Shown here piece after piece: positions 24,953-34,366 of a DNA stretch of 64,000 nucleotides. The stretch is from contig LN554852.1 in NCBI GenBank assembly GCA_000953735.1, positions 1,995,846 through 2,059,845 of the forward strand, given 5' to 3'. The position numbers were made by a program, and so were the translations under genes. The stretch is from Moritella viscosa. Lineage in GTDB: Bacteria > Pseudomonadota > Gammaproteobacteria > Enterobacterales > Moritellaceae. Below the pieces are notes generated by a model that made no database searches, was not told the origin of the DNA, and saw only the letters and a list, made by a program, of their open reading frames with translations. The stretch's first letter is position 1; every line of letters begins with the position of its first letter.

Positions 24953-26026
24953 ATGACAAGCTTTATAGAGTCGACAGATCTATTTGACATGGCTGAACAA
25001 TATCCATTCAGTGATGTGCACTTCTGGCGAGACCCTGAAACACAATTACAAGCAATCATCGCCATTCATAGTACTCAATTAGGCCCTGCAATTGGTGGCT
25101 GTCGAATGATTAATTACCCTTCAACGCAAGCTGCAGTTAAAGATGTATGCTGCTTAGCGGCGGGTATGAGCTATAAAACAGCAATCAATCGACTGCCTTT
25201 TGGTGGGGGGAAAGCGGTTATTATAAAACCTGCACATTTAACGGATCGTAAGGCGTTATTTACGTCGTTTGGTCGCTTTGTCGAAAGTCTAAATGGTCGT
25301 TATATTACGGCGATGGACAGTGGTACGACAATAGATGATATGGATATTATCGCCAGCCAAACCAAGCATGTGATGTGTACTACTACCGCTGGATTAGCTT
25401 CGGGCGACCCATCTCCACATACGGCGAAAGGCGTTTATTATGGCATCAAAGCGGCAGTGAAGTTTAAGTTACAACAGGAATCGCTTGCTGGCCTTCATAT
25501 TGCGATTCAAGGGGTGGGCAATGTGGGATATGCCCTCGCTAAGCTACTGCATAATGACGGGGCTAGATTAACCGTAGCAGATCCAAATAAAGAGGCAACG
25601 CAGCGGCTTATTAATGAGTTTGACGTAGATGTTGTGGCTGGTGATGAGCTTTATGCTGTTCATTGCGATGTCTTTTCACCGTGCGCATTAGGTCAAGTAA
25701 TTAACACTAATTCTATCGCTAGATTAAATGCCTCTATCATTGCCGGTTCTGCAAACAATCAATTACAAAGTCGCAGCGTGATTGATGCGTTGACTGCAAA
25801 AGGGATCTTATATGCCCTTGATTATGTCATTAATTCTGGAGGGGTATTACAGATATCCTACTTAAATAACCCTGATGTGTTACAGCGTAAACTAGCGGCG
25901 TTATATGGCACATTACTGGATATATTTACCCAAGCAGAGCAACAAAATAGCTCGACGGTTGATGTGGCTAATAGTTTAGCTGAAAAGATACTAACGGAAC
26001 CATTCGCAGGAGCTAATTATGAATAA
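24953..26026 (+). CDS. Leucine (branched-chain amino acid) dehydrogenase
   Basis: A 357-residue NAD-dependent dehydrogenase that deaminates Leu, Ile and Val to 2-oxo acids. The catalytic lysine region reads AINRLPFGGGKAVI, the second acid/base region YITAMDSGTTIDDMD, and the Rossmann fold IAIQGVGNVGYALAKLLHNDGARLTVAD; all match Glu/Leu/Phe/Val dehydrogenases, and the length fits the octameric leucine type. TTGGAG precedes the ATG. It is the first gene of an operon and overlaps the E1-alpha gene by eight bases, which places it directly before the branched-chain oxo-acid dehydrogenase that uses its products. Confidence 0.92.
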   Translation: MTSFIESTDLFDMAEQYPFSDVHFWRDPETQLQAIIAIHSTQLGPAIGGCRMINYPSTQAAVKDVCCLAAGMSYKTAINRLPFGGGKAVIIKPAHLTDRKALFTSFGRFVESLNGRYITAMDSGTTIDDMDIIASQTKHVMCTTTAGLASGDPSPHTAKGVYYGIKAAVKFKLQQESLAGLHIAIQGVGNVGYALAKLLHNDGARLTVADPNKEATQRLINEFDVDVVAGDELYAVHCDVFSPCALGQVINTNSIARLNASIIAGSANNQLQSRSVIDALTAKGILYALDYVINSGGVLQISYLNNPDVLQRKLAALYGTLLDIFTQAEQQNSSTVDVANSLAEKILTEPFAGANYE

Positions 26027-27125
26027 AAATACTGTTCAAGCTGAAAATACATTCCGTGTCGGTTATACCCAATATCTAGATGAAACAGGCAGGTTATCAG
26101 ACTCATTGCTGCAGCTTTCTATCATGGGAGTAAGCAGTGAACTGCTTGTTGAGTTTTACCGTTGGATGTTATTTACCCGTACTTTTGATTGTAAAGCAAT
26201 TGCGCTGCAACGTACTGGGCGCCTTGGTACTTATGCCTCATGCCTTGGTCAAGAAGCGGTCGGCGCCGCAATTGGTAAAGCGATGCGTGAAGAAGATGTG
26301 TTTATTCAAGCATACCGAGAAACGGCCGCGGTACTTATCCGTGGCGTAAAACCGGAAGAAATTTTGATGTATTGGGGAGGGGATGAACGCGGTATGGATT
26401 TTCAGGGACCACGAGAGGATATGCCTTGTACCATACCGATTGCGAGTCAATGTTGTCATGCGATTGGTATCAGCTATGCGATGAAGTTACGGAAAGAGCC
26501 GCGTGTTGCTGTCGTTGTTTGTGGTGACGGAGCAACATCCAAAGGTGATTTTTATGAATCGATTAATGCAGCAGGCGTGTGGCAGCTCCCCGTTGTCTTT
26601 ATTATCAACAATAATCAATGGGCCATCTCTCTGCCGCGGGATGAACAATCGAGTTGTGAAACGCTAGCGCAAAAAGCCATTGCAGGCGGTATCAGTTGCG
26701 AGCAAGTTGATGGTAATGATGTTATTGCTTGTTATATCAAAATTAAGGAGGCTATCGACAGAGCGAGGAAAGGCAAAGGCCCTTACTTGATTGAAACTAT
26801 TTCTTATCGCTTATCCGACCATACTACCGCTGATGATGCGTCTCGATATCGTGATGAGGATAACGTCGGGGAGGCTTGGCTGAAAGAACCCATGACACGG
26901 CTACGCAGTTTACTATTAGATGAATTTATTATTGATCACACAGGTATAGAGCAGCTAGAAAAAGAATGCAGTGACGAAATTGATGCTGCTGTGGCGCGTT
27001 ATCTTGCCATCCCGCCCGCGTCGCCAATCGCGATGTTTGAATACTTGTATGAAACCTTGCCCGACCATTATTTAGATCAATTAGAGCAAGTAAGAAATAC
27101 AAATTTGCAGGGAGGTGAAGAATGA
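26019..27125 (+). CDS. Branched-chain 2-oxoacid dehydrogenase E1 alpha subunit
   Basis: A 368-residue thiamine-diphosphate subunit. Cofactor motif: VVCGDGATSKGDFYESINAAGVWQLPVVFIINNNQWAIS (GDG to NN). The phosphorylation-loop equivalent reads TISYRLSDHTTADDASRYR, and the N-terminal YRWMLFTRTFDCKAIALQRTGRLGTYASCLGQEA matches E1 alpha of the branched-chain complex rather than pyruvate dehydrogenase. The gene overlaps its neighbours on both sides. The complex converts the leucine dehydrogenase products to isovaleryl-, 2-methylbutyryl- and isobutyryl-CoA. Confidence 0.93.
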   Translation: MNKNTVQAENTFRVGYTQYLDETGRLSDSLLQLSIMGVSSELLVEFYRWMLFTRTFDCKAIALQRTGRLGTYASCLGQEAVGAAIGKAMREEDVFIQAYRETAAVLIRGVKPEEILMYWGGDERGMDFQGPREDMPCTIPIASQCCHAIGISYAMKLRKEPRVAVVVCGDGATSKGDFYESINAAGVWQLPVVFIINNNQWAISLPRDEQSSCETLAQKAIAGGISCEQVDGNDVIACYIKIKEAIDRARKGKGPYLIETISYRLSDHTTADDASRYRDEDNVGEAWLKEPMTRLRSLLLDEFIIDHTGIEQLEKECSDEIDAAVARYLAIPPASPIAMFEYLYETLPDHYLDQLEQVRNTNLQGGEE

Positions 27126-28099
27126 AAGACATGACTCTCATTGATGCTGTCAATAACGCCTTGTTTGATGCAATGGCAGAAGATAAAAATGTCATCTTAT
27201 TGGGTGAGGATATCGGTGCTAATGGCGGTGTGTTTCGCGCGACGGAAGGACTACAGTCTGAGTTTGGTCGTGAACGCGTTATTGATACCCCGTTAGCGGA
27301 ATCACTCATTAGCGGTATGGCAATCGGTTTAGCGGTACAAGGCATGAAACCCGTGGTTGAAATTCAATTTATGGGCTTTATTTATGCCGCGTTCGATCAG
27401 TTTTTATGTCATGCAGGGCGAATGCGCAATCGTACGCGTGGTCGCTTAACTTGTCCTATGGTATTGCGTGCGCCTTATGGCGGTGGGATCCATGCGCCAG
27501 AGCATCACAGTGAAAGTACTGAAGCTATCTTTGCGCATCTTCCTGGTATACGTGTAGTAATCCCATCTTCTCCTGCACGTGCTTATGGTTTATTGCTTGC
27601 AGCTATCCGCGATCCCGACCCTGTGGTGTTTTTAGAGCCAAAGCGTATTTATCGATTACAAACTGAATCCGTCGAAAATAATGGTAAAGCACTACCGTTA
27701 GATGTGTGTTTTACTCTGCGTGAAGGCTCAGACGTGACTTTAATTAGTTGGGGTGCGATGTTATATGAAACATTGCAGGCTGCGGATCAGTTAGCAGAAC
27801 GCAATATATCTGCTGAAGTTATCGATCTTGCTACGATTAAACCGATTGATAAAACCACGATATTAAGCTCAATTGAAAAAACGGGTCGCTGTGTGATCAT
27901 ATCAGAAGCAGCGCGCAGTGGTGGTGTCGCATCAGAGATTGCAGCTATTATTGCAGAGGAAGGGCTGATGACGTTATTGGCACCCGTCATGAGAGTGAGT
28001 GGTTATGACACCATTATGCCACTGGCTAAAATGGAAAAATATTATATGCCGAGCGTTGAGAGAGTTATTTCCACCGTTAATAAAGTCATGGAGTTCTGA
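27122..28099 (+). CDS. Branched-chain 2-oxoacid dehydrogenase E1 beta subunit
   Basis: A 325-residue partner of E1 alpha. Characteristic segments are VILLGEDIGANGGVFRATEGL, DTPLAESLISGMAIGLAVQGMKPVVEIQFMGFIYAAFDQ, the histidine-bearing RAPYGGGIHAPEHHSES, and the C-terminal half with EVIDLATIKPIDKTTI. It starts within the E1 alpha stop codon and ends within the E2 start, so subunit ratios are probably set by coupled translation. GGAGGTGAAG lies at ideal distance upstream. Confidence 0.93.
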   Translation: MKDMTLIDAVNNALFDAMAEDKNVILLGEDIGANGGVFRATEGLQSEFGRERVIDTPLAESLISGMAIGLAVQGMKPVVEIQFMGFIYAAFDQFLCHAGRMRNRTRGRLTCPMVLRAPYGGGIHAPEHHSESTEAIFAHLPGIRVVIPSSPARAYGLLLAAIRDPDPVVFLEPKRIYRLQTESVENNGKALPLDVCFTLREGSDVTLISWGAMLYETLQAADQLAERNISAEVIDLATIKPIDKTTILSSIEKTGRCVIISEAARSGGVASEIAAIIAEEGLMTLLAPVMRVSGYDTIMPLAKMEKYYMPSVERVISTVNKVMEF

Positions 28100-29253
28100 T
28101 GCATATATTCAAATTACCTGATTTAGGGGAAGGGCTGCCCGAAGCTGAAATTGTTGAATGGTTTATAAAACCCGGTGATGTGGTGACGGCAGACCAGTTA
28201 ATGGTGTCGATGGAAACGGCAAAGGCAATTGTTGAGATCCCGTGTCCAGAGTCCGCTACTGTAGTGAAACTGTATGGGCAAAGCGGTGATATTATTCATA
28301 CAGGTGATCCGCTTGTTGAGTTCTCAGAAAAGGGCGTAACATTAGCGAGTAAAGCAGAAGACAAAATCGAACAGGCTAAAGTGTCGACATCTGTGGTGGG
28401 AGAGTTACATACATCTGAGACTAAGTTAAAAGAGACTGCGCAATCGGTATCGGGGAGTAGTATTGGGGTAAAAGCAACCCCAGCGGTACGGGCATTAGCG
28501 CATAGATATCATATTGATTTAGCGATTGTGACCCCGTCTGGAGCACACAGTACTATTACAGCCGCAGATGTAGAGCGTGTCGTCAAAATATTTGCGGACG
28601 TAGGTGAGTTAGTGCCATTGAAAGGTGTGCGTCGAAGTATGGCGAAGGCGATGACGCAAGCACATGCTGAAGTGGTGCCAGTGACAATACATGATGATGC
28701 AAATATTACGACTTGGTTTACTCAAGGTGATATCACAGTCCGACTGATTCGTGCAATGGCGCTCGCCTGCGAAGCTGAACCAGCATTGAATGCATGGTAT
28801 GACAGTCATTCAATTGGTCGTCGTATTATTAAATCGATGCATTTAGGTTTGGCCGTTGACACTCAAGATGGTTTATTTGTACCAGTGATCCGAGATGCAC
28901 AAAACTATAGCGCTGAGGCGATGCGCGACAAAATTAATACCATCAAAGAATTGGTATCACAACGTAAAATTGCGGCCGATGATTTACGTGGCAATACCAT
29001 TACCTTGTCTAACTTTGGCAGTATGGCGGGTAAATATGCCAATCCTATCGTTATGCCTCCTACTGTTGCAATCTTAGGCACCGGGCGATTATTTCAACAG
29101 CTGGCCTATATGAAAGTGGGTGATGGGAAGCGTCAAGTTGTTGAGCGTACCTTATTACCTTTGTCTTTAACCTTTGATCATCGCTCTATTACGGGTGGTG
29201 AAGCCGCGCGTTTTTTAGCTGTGTTAATGGCCGATCTAGCGTTGGATAGTTAA
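28099..29253 (+). CDS. Branched-chain 2-oxoacid dehydrogenase E2 (lipoyl acyltransferase)
   Basis: A 384-residue protein with one lipoyl domain (lysine in VSMETAKAIVEI, residues about 35-50), a peripheral-subunit binding domain (KATPAVRALAHRYHIDLAIV, about 125-160) and a C-terminal acyltransferase domain. The catalytic stretch is TFDHRSITGGEAARF; the histidine is present but the Asp of the usual HxxxDG is Thr. The short length fits the one-lipoyl-domain type. It should pass branched acyl groups to CoA. No E3 gene follows, so lipoamide dehydrogenase must come from another locus. Confidence 0.9.
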   Translation: MHIFKLPDLGEGLPEAEIVEWFIKPGDVVTADQLMVSMETAKAIVEIPCPESATVVKLYGQSGDIIHTGDPLVEFSEKGVTLASKAEDKIEQAKVSTSVVGELHTSETKLKETAQSVSGSSIGVKATPAVRALAHRYHIDLAIVTPSGAHSTITAADVERVVKIFADVGELVPLKGVRRSMAKAMTQAHAEVVPVTIHDDANITTWFTQGDITVRLIRAMALACEAEPALNAWYDSHSIGRRIIKSMHLGLAVDTQDGLFVPVIRDAQNYSAEAMRDKINTIKELVSQRKIAADDLRGNTITLSNFGSMAGKYANPIVMPPTVAILGTGRLFQQLAYMKVGDGKRQVVERTLLPLSLTFDHRSITGGEAARFLAVLMADLALDS

Positions 29254-29309
29254 TACCAATAACCAAGTGATAACCATCTTTATCACAGAACCGAATGGAG
29301 TGGAGAGTA

Positions 29310-32300
29310 ATGAAAACGACTTCAACCAAGTTTCCTTTGCGTATTTTAACTGCGACCTGTTTATTTGACGGCCACGATGCTGCGATTAATATTGTGCGGC
29401 GGTTACTGCAAGCGCGGGGAGTTGAAGTCATACACTTAGGCATAAACCGCTCAGTTCATGATGTTGTCACCGCGGCATTACAAGAAGATGTTGATGCTAT
29501 CGCAATGAGCTCTTATCAGGGGGGGCATAATGCTTATTTTAGTTACTTATTATCGAGTCTTGCTGACGCTGGGGCTAAGCCCGCTATATTTGTTGGTGGT
29601 GGCGCGACTATCACAGCTGATGAAGCAAGGGTATTAGAAGAACAAGGCGTTACGCGTGTTTATACCAGTGCGGATGTACTTTGTTTAGACGAAATGATCA
29701 GCGATTTATTACAACACTTAGTCGCGGTTAAACCCAAAAAACAAGTAAAATTTAATGTAAAAAAATTAGATGCTGAACTTGCAACTGATATGTACTTGGG
29801 GCAATTAATCACGGCTATAGAGCTGGGTCAACTAAAAAGTTCAAGTCGTGTTACAGCGATTTCTACTACGTCTGCTAAAAAATCCTTGGTGGTGGGGATC
29901 ACTGGAACGGGTGGGGCGGGAAAAAGCACGTTTAGTGATGAATTATTACGTGCGTTATTGCAGCTCTATCCTGACATTAACATTGCGTATTTAGCTGTGG
30001 ATCCCAGTTGGCAAAAAACCGGAGGTGCCTTGTTAGGTGACCGTATTCGCATTAATACTTTGCCACATGACCGCTTGTTCATGCGTTCTATTGCCACACG
30101 ACAAGCGAATGTATCGGTGAGCCAGTCATTGCAAACTTGTGTGCCAATGTTAATAAATCAAGGTTTTGACCTTGTGTTAATTGAAACTGCGGGGATTGGT
30201 CAAAGTGATAGTGCGATTGTTGATATGGTGGATTTCAGTCTTTACTTAATGACGAAGGATTATGGCGCTAGCAGTCAATTAGAAAAAATTGAAATGTTAC
30301 AATTTGCCGATGTTGTGGTGTTGAATAAAGCAGATCAGCAAGGGAGTGAGGATGCGTACAATGATATTCAACAGCAATGGCGTTTTAACCAGCAGCAAGA
30401 ACTAGCTTCGAATGGAAAATTACCAATTTTCCCCGTTGTTGCCAGCCATTATAACGATCATGGTTTTAGTCGTTTTATGGCATTTTTGATGACGAAGCTG
30501 TGTTTTATACCAGAGGCTGGTTTAAAGTCGTATTACCAACAAATACTGACAACATATCCTCACTATGATTGGACGTTAACAGAAAGTCGGTTACAGCTGC
30601 AAACGCCAGATTATCTCACAGCTATTTGTAACCATTATGTACAAGTCACAGAGCAAAATCAGCAGCAAATAGAACAAGTACGTCAACTGCATAGTTGTTA
30701 TCAAATGTTAAGTGACCTCGGAGACCCTTGTTTACCTTCTAAGTTAGGCCGCTATCCACAAGCTGATTTAGAGAGTGATATCAATGTGGATAGTTTCTTA
30801 GTGACAGATGCGTCTTTGAGGGTGTTATTACCACCGTTACGGTTACGTTATAACAAATTACTTGCGCAGATAACTGTACCACTTAGGCATGCACTATTGG
30901 CTTGGTTTAGAGATGATGAAGAGTTAGCGTTAAAGCGCATTGAGGAAGGGGTTGATACTATCAGTTCTCATCAAACCTATGGTGAGCATAAAGACCATTT
31001 TGTTAGCTTAAGTGGTACCGTGATCCCACATGTAGCCAGACCAAACGAAAATCACTGGGATAACATTACGGCATTTCTGCTTAATGAGAATATCCCTGGT
31101 CACTTTCCTTATACCGCGGGTGTATTTCCAACACGACACAATGATGAAGACCCGACGCGGATGTTTGCGGGAGAAGGTTTACCCGAAGATACCAACAAAC
31201 GTTTTCATTATTTAATTAAAGGCCAAAAGTCGATTCGGTTATCGACGGCATTTGATCCTAATACCTTGTATGGACACGATCCTGCTGTAAACCCAGATAT
31301 TTGTGCCTGTATTGGTATGTCGGGCGTGTCTATTGCAACGCTTGATGATATGAAAGTATTGTATTCAGGCATTGATTTGTGTGATACCGGTACTTCGGTA
31401 TCAATGACAATTAATGGTCCTGCGCCGATACTGATGGCTTGGTTTTTACATACTGCAATTGATCAGCAAGTTGAGTCATATTTAACGCAAGCGAACTTAT
31501 GGTTAACAGCCAATAAAAAAATTAAATCTTATTTTTCATCTTGCGGTATTACGGCCAAGAAAAGACCTGTTTATCGTGGGGCCCTGCCTGAGGGGCATAA
31601 TGGCTTAGGGCTCGCACTATTAGGTATTTCAGGACAAGTATTAATGGTTGAATTGCTTGGATTGGAGGATGAATACATAACGCTTAAACAGGCCACTTAC
31701 AATAAAGTCAGAGGAACATTACAAGCTGATATTTTGAAAGAAGAAATTGCTCAGAATGAGTGTATTTTTTCATTGGACTTTGCGCTTCAATTAATGGCTG
31801 ATATGCAGAGCTATTTTAGTGCGAATGCTATCGTTAAATTTTATCCCGTGTCGGTTAGTGGCTATCATATTGGTGAAGCGGGAGCTAATCCAATAACCCA
31901 ATTAGCTTTTACATTGGCCAATGGATTTACTTTGCTCGAATATTATTTAGCGCAGGGATTGAAGATTAACGAAGTGGCGCCAAGGCTCAGTTTCTTTTTT
32001 AGTAATGGTATGGATCCTGAATATGCAGTGATAGGGCGGGTTGCACGGCGAGTATGGGCTCGCACATTAAAATCAGTTTATAACGGTAATGATCGCAGTC
32101 AAAAATTGAAATATCATATTCAAACATCGGGGCGCAGCTTACAATCGAAAGAGATCGATTTAAATGATATTCGTACCAGCTTACAAGCAATCTATGCACT
32201 TTGTGATAATTGCAATAGTTTGCACACGAATGCTTATGACGAAACAATTACAACACCAACAGAGAACTCTGTTTATCGTGCGTTATCGATTCAATCTATT

Positions 32301-32828
32301 ATTAATCGTGAATTTGGATTAAATAAAAATCAAAACCCACTACAAGGCAGTTATGTCATTGAACTATTAACCGATCTTGTCGAAGAAGCTGTGTATTCTG
32401 AATTCAATCGGTTAGCGAGACGTGGTGGTGTGTTAGGGGCGATTGAAACGGGGTATCAACGCGCTCAAATCCAACAGCAAAGTATGTATTATGAGAAATT
32501 AAAAAGTACAGATAAATTTGATATGGTCGGGGTTAATTGCATGTCTAGAAGTCATGGACAGCGAGATCAAAGCAATGCGACAAAAATGAGTGAGAAACAG
32601 TTAGTACGTTGCCCAGAGGCAAAGAAAAGACAGCAAATTGAGGCTGTATCACAATTCCATAAACAGCATAAGGAACGCAGTGAGTGTGCATTGGTTTCGA
32701 TGAAAGTAGCGCTATTATCAAAGAATAATAGTTTTGAAGCATTAATGAATGCAGCACCTACCGCTAGTTTGTCTCAACTGGCGCATATTCTATATTTAGT
32801 CGGTGGTAAATACCGTCGAAATATGTAG
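29310..32828 (+). CDS. icmF: Fused isobutyryl-CoA mutase (IcmF)
   Basis: A 1172-residue adenosylcobalamin enzyme that interconverts isobutyryl-CoA and n-butyryl-CoA. Order: B12-binding domain (about 1-140; ATCLFDGHDAAINIVRRLL and AMSSYQGGHNAYF), a MeaB-like GTPase chaperone (about 185-400; P-loop GITGTGGAGKSTF, switch WQKTGGALLGDRIRI), then the TIM-barrel mutase (DEDPTRMFAGEGLPEDTNKRFHYLIKGQ, IGMSGVSIATLDDM) and C-terminal dimerisation region (QTSGRSLQSKEIDLNDIRTSLQA). I use ATG 29310 because GTGGAGAG lies just upstream; ATG 29295 is also in frame. It closes the branched-chain operon and turns valine carbon into butyryl-CoA. Confidence 0.93.
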   Translation: MKTTSTKFPLRILTATCLFDGHDAAINIVRRLLQARGVEVIHLGINRSVHDVVTAALQEDVDAIAMSSYQGGHNAYFSYLLSSLADAGAKPAIFVGGGATITADEARVLEEQGVTRVYTSADVLCLDEMISDLLQHLVAVKPKKQVKFNVKKLDAELATDMYLGQLITAIELGQLKSSSRVTAISTTSAKKSLVVGITGTGGAGKSTFSDELLRALLQLYPDINIAYLAVDPSWQKTGGALLGDRIRINTLPHDRLFMRSIATRQANVSVSQSLQTCVPMLINQGFDLVLIETAGIGQSDSAIVDMVDFSLYLMTKDYGASSQLEKIEMLQFADVVVLNKADQQGSEDAYNDIQQQWRFNQQQELASNGKLPIFPVVASHYNDHGFSRFMAFLMTKLCFIPEAGLKSYYQQILTTYPHYDWTLTESRLQLQTPDYLTAICNHYVQVTEQNQQQIEQVRQLHSCYQMLSDLGDPCLPSKLGRYPQADLESDINVDSFLVTDASLRVLLPPLRLRYNKLLAQITVPLRHALLAWFRDDEELALKRIEEGVDTISSHQTYGEHKDHFVSLSGTVIPHVARPNENHWDNITAFLLNENIPGHFPYTAGVFPTRHNDEDPTRMFAGEGLPEDTNKRFHYLIKGQKSIRLSTAFDPNTLYGHDPAVNPDICACIGMSGVSIATLDDMKVLYSGIDLCDTGTSVSMTINGPAPILMAWFLHTAIDQQVESYLTQANLWLTANKKIKSYFSSCGITAKKRPVYRGALPEGHNGLGLALLGISGQVLMVELLGLEDEYITLKQATYNKVRGTLQADILKEEIAQNECIFSLDFALQLMADMQSYFSANAIVKFYPVSVSGYHIGEAGANPITQLAFTLANGFTLLEYYLAQGLKINEVAPRLSFFFSNGMDPEYAVIGRVARRVWARTLKSVYNGNDRSQKLKYHIQTSGRSLQSKEIDLNDIRTSLQAIYALCDNCNSLHTNAYDETITTPTENSVYRALSIQSIINREFGLNKNQNPLQGSYVIELLTDLVEEAVYSEFNRLARRGGVLGAIETGYQRAQIQQQSMYYEKLKSTDKFDMVGVNCMSRSHGQRDQSNATKMSEKQLVRCPEAKKRQQIEAVSQFHKQHKERSECALVSMKVALLSKNNSFEALMNAAPTASLSQLAHILYLVGGKYRRNM

Positions 32829-33014
32829 GTAATCGATAAACATTTGCATATTTGGTCACTATCATTTGAGTCTCGTTATTCACTAAAATCGGCTTTAGTC
32901 ATTTTAATACATATGTTTTAAACCCTAATATGAAAAGCAATGTTGTTTGTTTGATTGTGTGACACGTTTCAAATGAAAGCTTGCATTGTTGTTTTTTTAT
33001 GTTACATTGGTCAC

Positions 33015-33108
33015 ATCTTCTCGAGAAGATAGACAAATGCTCAAAGGATGAGTCCGTTAAACCGCCTCCAAGGAACCGAGATCAACCGAACCATTTGGTT
33101 CGATTTTT
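33015..33108 (+). ncRNA. Putative small RNA or attenuator leader ending in a terminator
   Basis: Within about 95 bases lie a 16-base perfect palindrome (33015-33030), a hairpin CTCA/TGAG with AAGGA in its loop (33040-33052), a CCTC/GAG hairpin again with AAGGA in the loop (33065-33080), and an intrinsic terminator CGAACC/GGTTCG plus T-run (33087-33108). AAGGA or AGGA in loops is what CsrA/RsmA binds. It may be a small CsrA-binding RNA or an attenuator for the tiny ORF that follows. The flanking 32829-33014 has no other feature. Confidence 0.45.
33085..33108 (+). terminator. Intrinsic terminator inside the leader region
   Basis: CGAACC (33087-33092), loop ATTT, GGTTCG (33097-33102), then ATTTTT. 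It comes before, not after, the small ORF at 33135. Confidence 0.7.
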
Positions 33109-33134
33109 GATAAATGATTTAGAAGGTGACCCTT

Positions 33135-33218
33135 ATGAAAAACTCAGTACCTACAACCCCTGTTTTCGGTGATTTATATAACACAAAATTCACTTACCCA
33201 AGACACATAGGTTACTAA
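33135..33218 (+). CDS. Possible small protein, 27 residues
   Basis: ATG 33135 is preceded by AAGGTGA eight to nine bases upstream and opens a 27-codon frame ending TAA at 33216. The peptide begins MKNSVPTTPVFGDLY, has several prolines and aromatic residues, and ends PRHIGY. It has no hydrophobic segment and is not a His- or Trp-rich attenuator leader. A strong terminator 21 bases after the stop and another before the start make it a compact, separately bounded unit. I recognise no family. Translation is supported by the ribosome site only. Confidence 0.45.
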   Translation: MKNSVPTTPVFGDLYNTKFTYPRHIGY

Positions 33219-33239
33219 TTCCTAGGAATTAAGAATTTG

Positions 33240-33270
33240 ACGCCATCTATTTATAGATGGCGTTTTAGTT
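33240..33270 (+). terminator. Terminator after the small ORF
   Basis: ACGCCATCTA (33240-33249) pairs perfectly with TAGATGGCGT (33254-33263), followed by TTTT. The remaining 33271-33591 before the HisA-like gene is AT-rich with no other feature seen. Confidence 0.88.
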
Positions 33271-33591
33271 TCTAATATTCGACGCCTGTCCGTTATACTC
33301 CCATTTCTAACCGTTTTATTTCTCCAATTTCATATACCTTAGTATTTATTATTTTTCGCTACTCTTGTCCTACACCAGTTTTAAACCTATACACTGAAAT
33401 TGTCAGTGATAATTCGTATGTCCATGTCTTACTTCTTTATTTTTAACTTTGTTTTCAATTGGTTAGGTTTGTTTTTGTAGCCTATTTTTTTTAACCCCGC
33501 ATTCTGCTGTAATTCTGGTTATACTGGTTAGCTAAAATTCGAGTTACGATCAGGAATTGATCGTTTAGTCTTTAAACAGAGGAGTGTTGTT

Positions 33592-34350
33592 TTGACTCAG
33601 TTTCGTCCTTGTATTGATTTACACCAAGGTAAAGTAAAACAAATTGTTGGTGGCAGCTTGAATGATCAAGGTGCTGCGACTAATTTTATCAGTCAATATG
33701 ACGCGGCGTATTATGCCGATATTTATCGTCAACATGATTTACGCGGTGGTCATGTGATTGCATTAGGCCCAAATAATGAAACAGAAGTGCTAAAAGCATT
33801 AAAAGCATGGCCTCAAGGGTTACAATTTGGTGGTGGTGTTAACTTGACCAATGCTACCAAATATATAGCAGCTGGCGCATCTCATGTCATTGTTACATCA
33901 TATCTGTTTGATGGTGATGAGTTTAGTTGGGAAAAACTAGCGCAATTAAAAGCATTAATTGGAAAAGAGCATTTAATTTTAGATCTGAGTTGTAGAAAAA
34001 CAGCGCAGGGTTGGAATATTGCAACTAACCGTTGGCAGACAATCACGAGCACAATCATAAATGCAGACACATTAACGCAACTTTCTGAGCATTGTGCTGA
34101 GTTTTTGATTCATGCTGCTGATGTTGAAGGGTTGCAAAATGGTATAGATCAAGAGCTTGTTACTTTACTCGGTCAGCATACGACAATACCGGTGACTTAT
34201 GCTGGTGGTGCTCGTAGTATTGATGATCTTGTTTTAGTCGATCAATTATCAAAGGGTAAAGTTGATTTAACAATCGGCAGTGCGTTAGACATATTTGGCG
34301 GTTCTGGTATTACATTACAGCAGTGTATTGATTGGAATCAGAGTCATTAA
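33592..34350 (+). CDS. Eukaryote-type HisA (ProFAR isomerase, HIS6-like)
   Basis: A 252-residue TIM-barrel isomerase of histidine biosynthesis, converting ProFAR to PRFAR. It follows yeast HIS6 block by block: CIDLHQGKVKQIVGGSLND, QYDAAYYADIYRQHDLRGGHVIALGPNN, LQFGGGVNLTNA, LILDLSCRKTAQGWNIATN, FLIHAADVEGLQNGID, YAGGARSIDDL and KVDLTIGSALDIFGG. Ordinary bacterial HisA is clearly different. The start is TTG, supported by GAGGAG eight bases upstream. It stands alone with its own terminator, away from any his operon, which suggests acquisition by transfer or a second role. Confidence 0.9.
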   Translation: MTQFRPCIDLHQGKVKQIVGGSLNDQGAATNFISQYDAAYYADIYRQHDLRGGHVIALGPNNETEVLKALKAWPQGLQFGGGVNLTNATKYIAAGASHVIVTSYLFDGDEFSWEKLAQLKALIGKEHLILDLSCRKTAQGWNIATNRWQTITSTIINADTLTQLSEHCAEFLIHAADVEGLQNGIDQELVTLLGQHTTIPVTYAGGARSIDDLVLVDQLSKGKVDLTIGSALDIFGGSGITLQQCIDWNQSH

Positions 34351-34366
34351 TACTGACTAATCCAGT

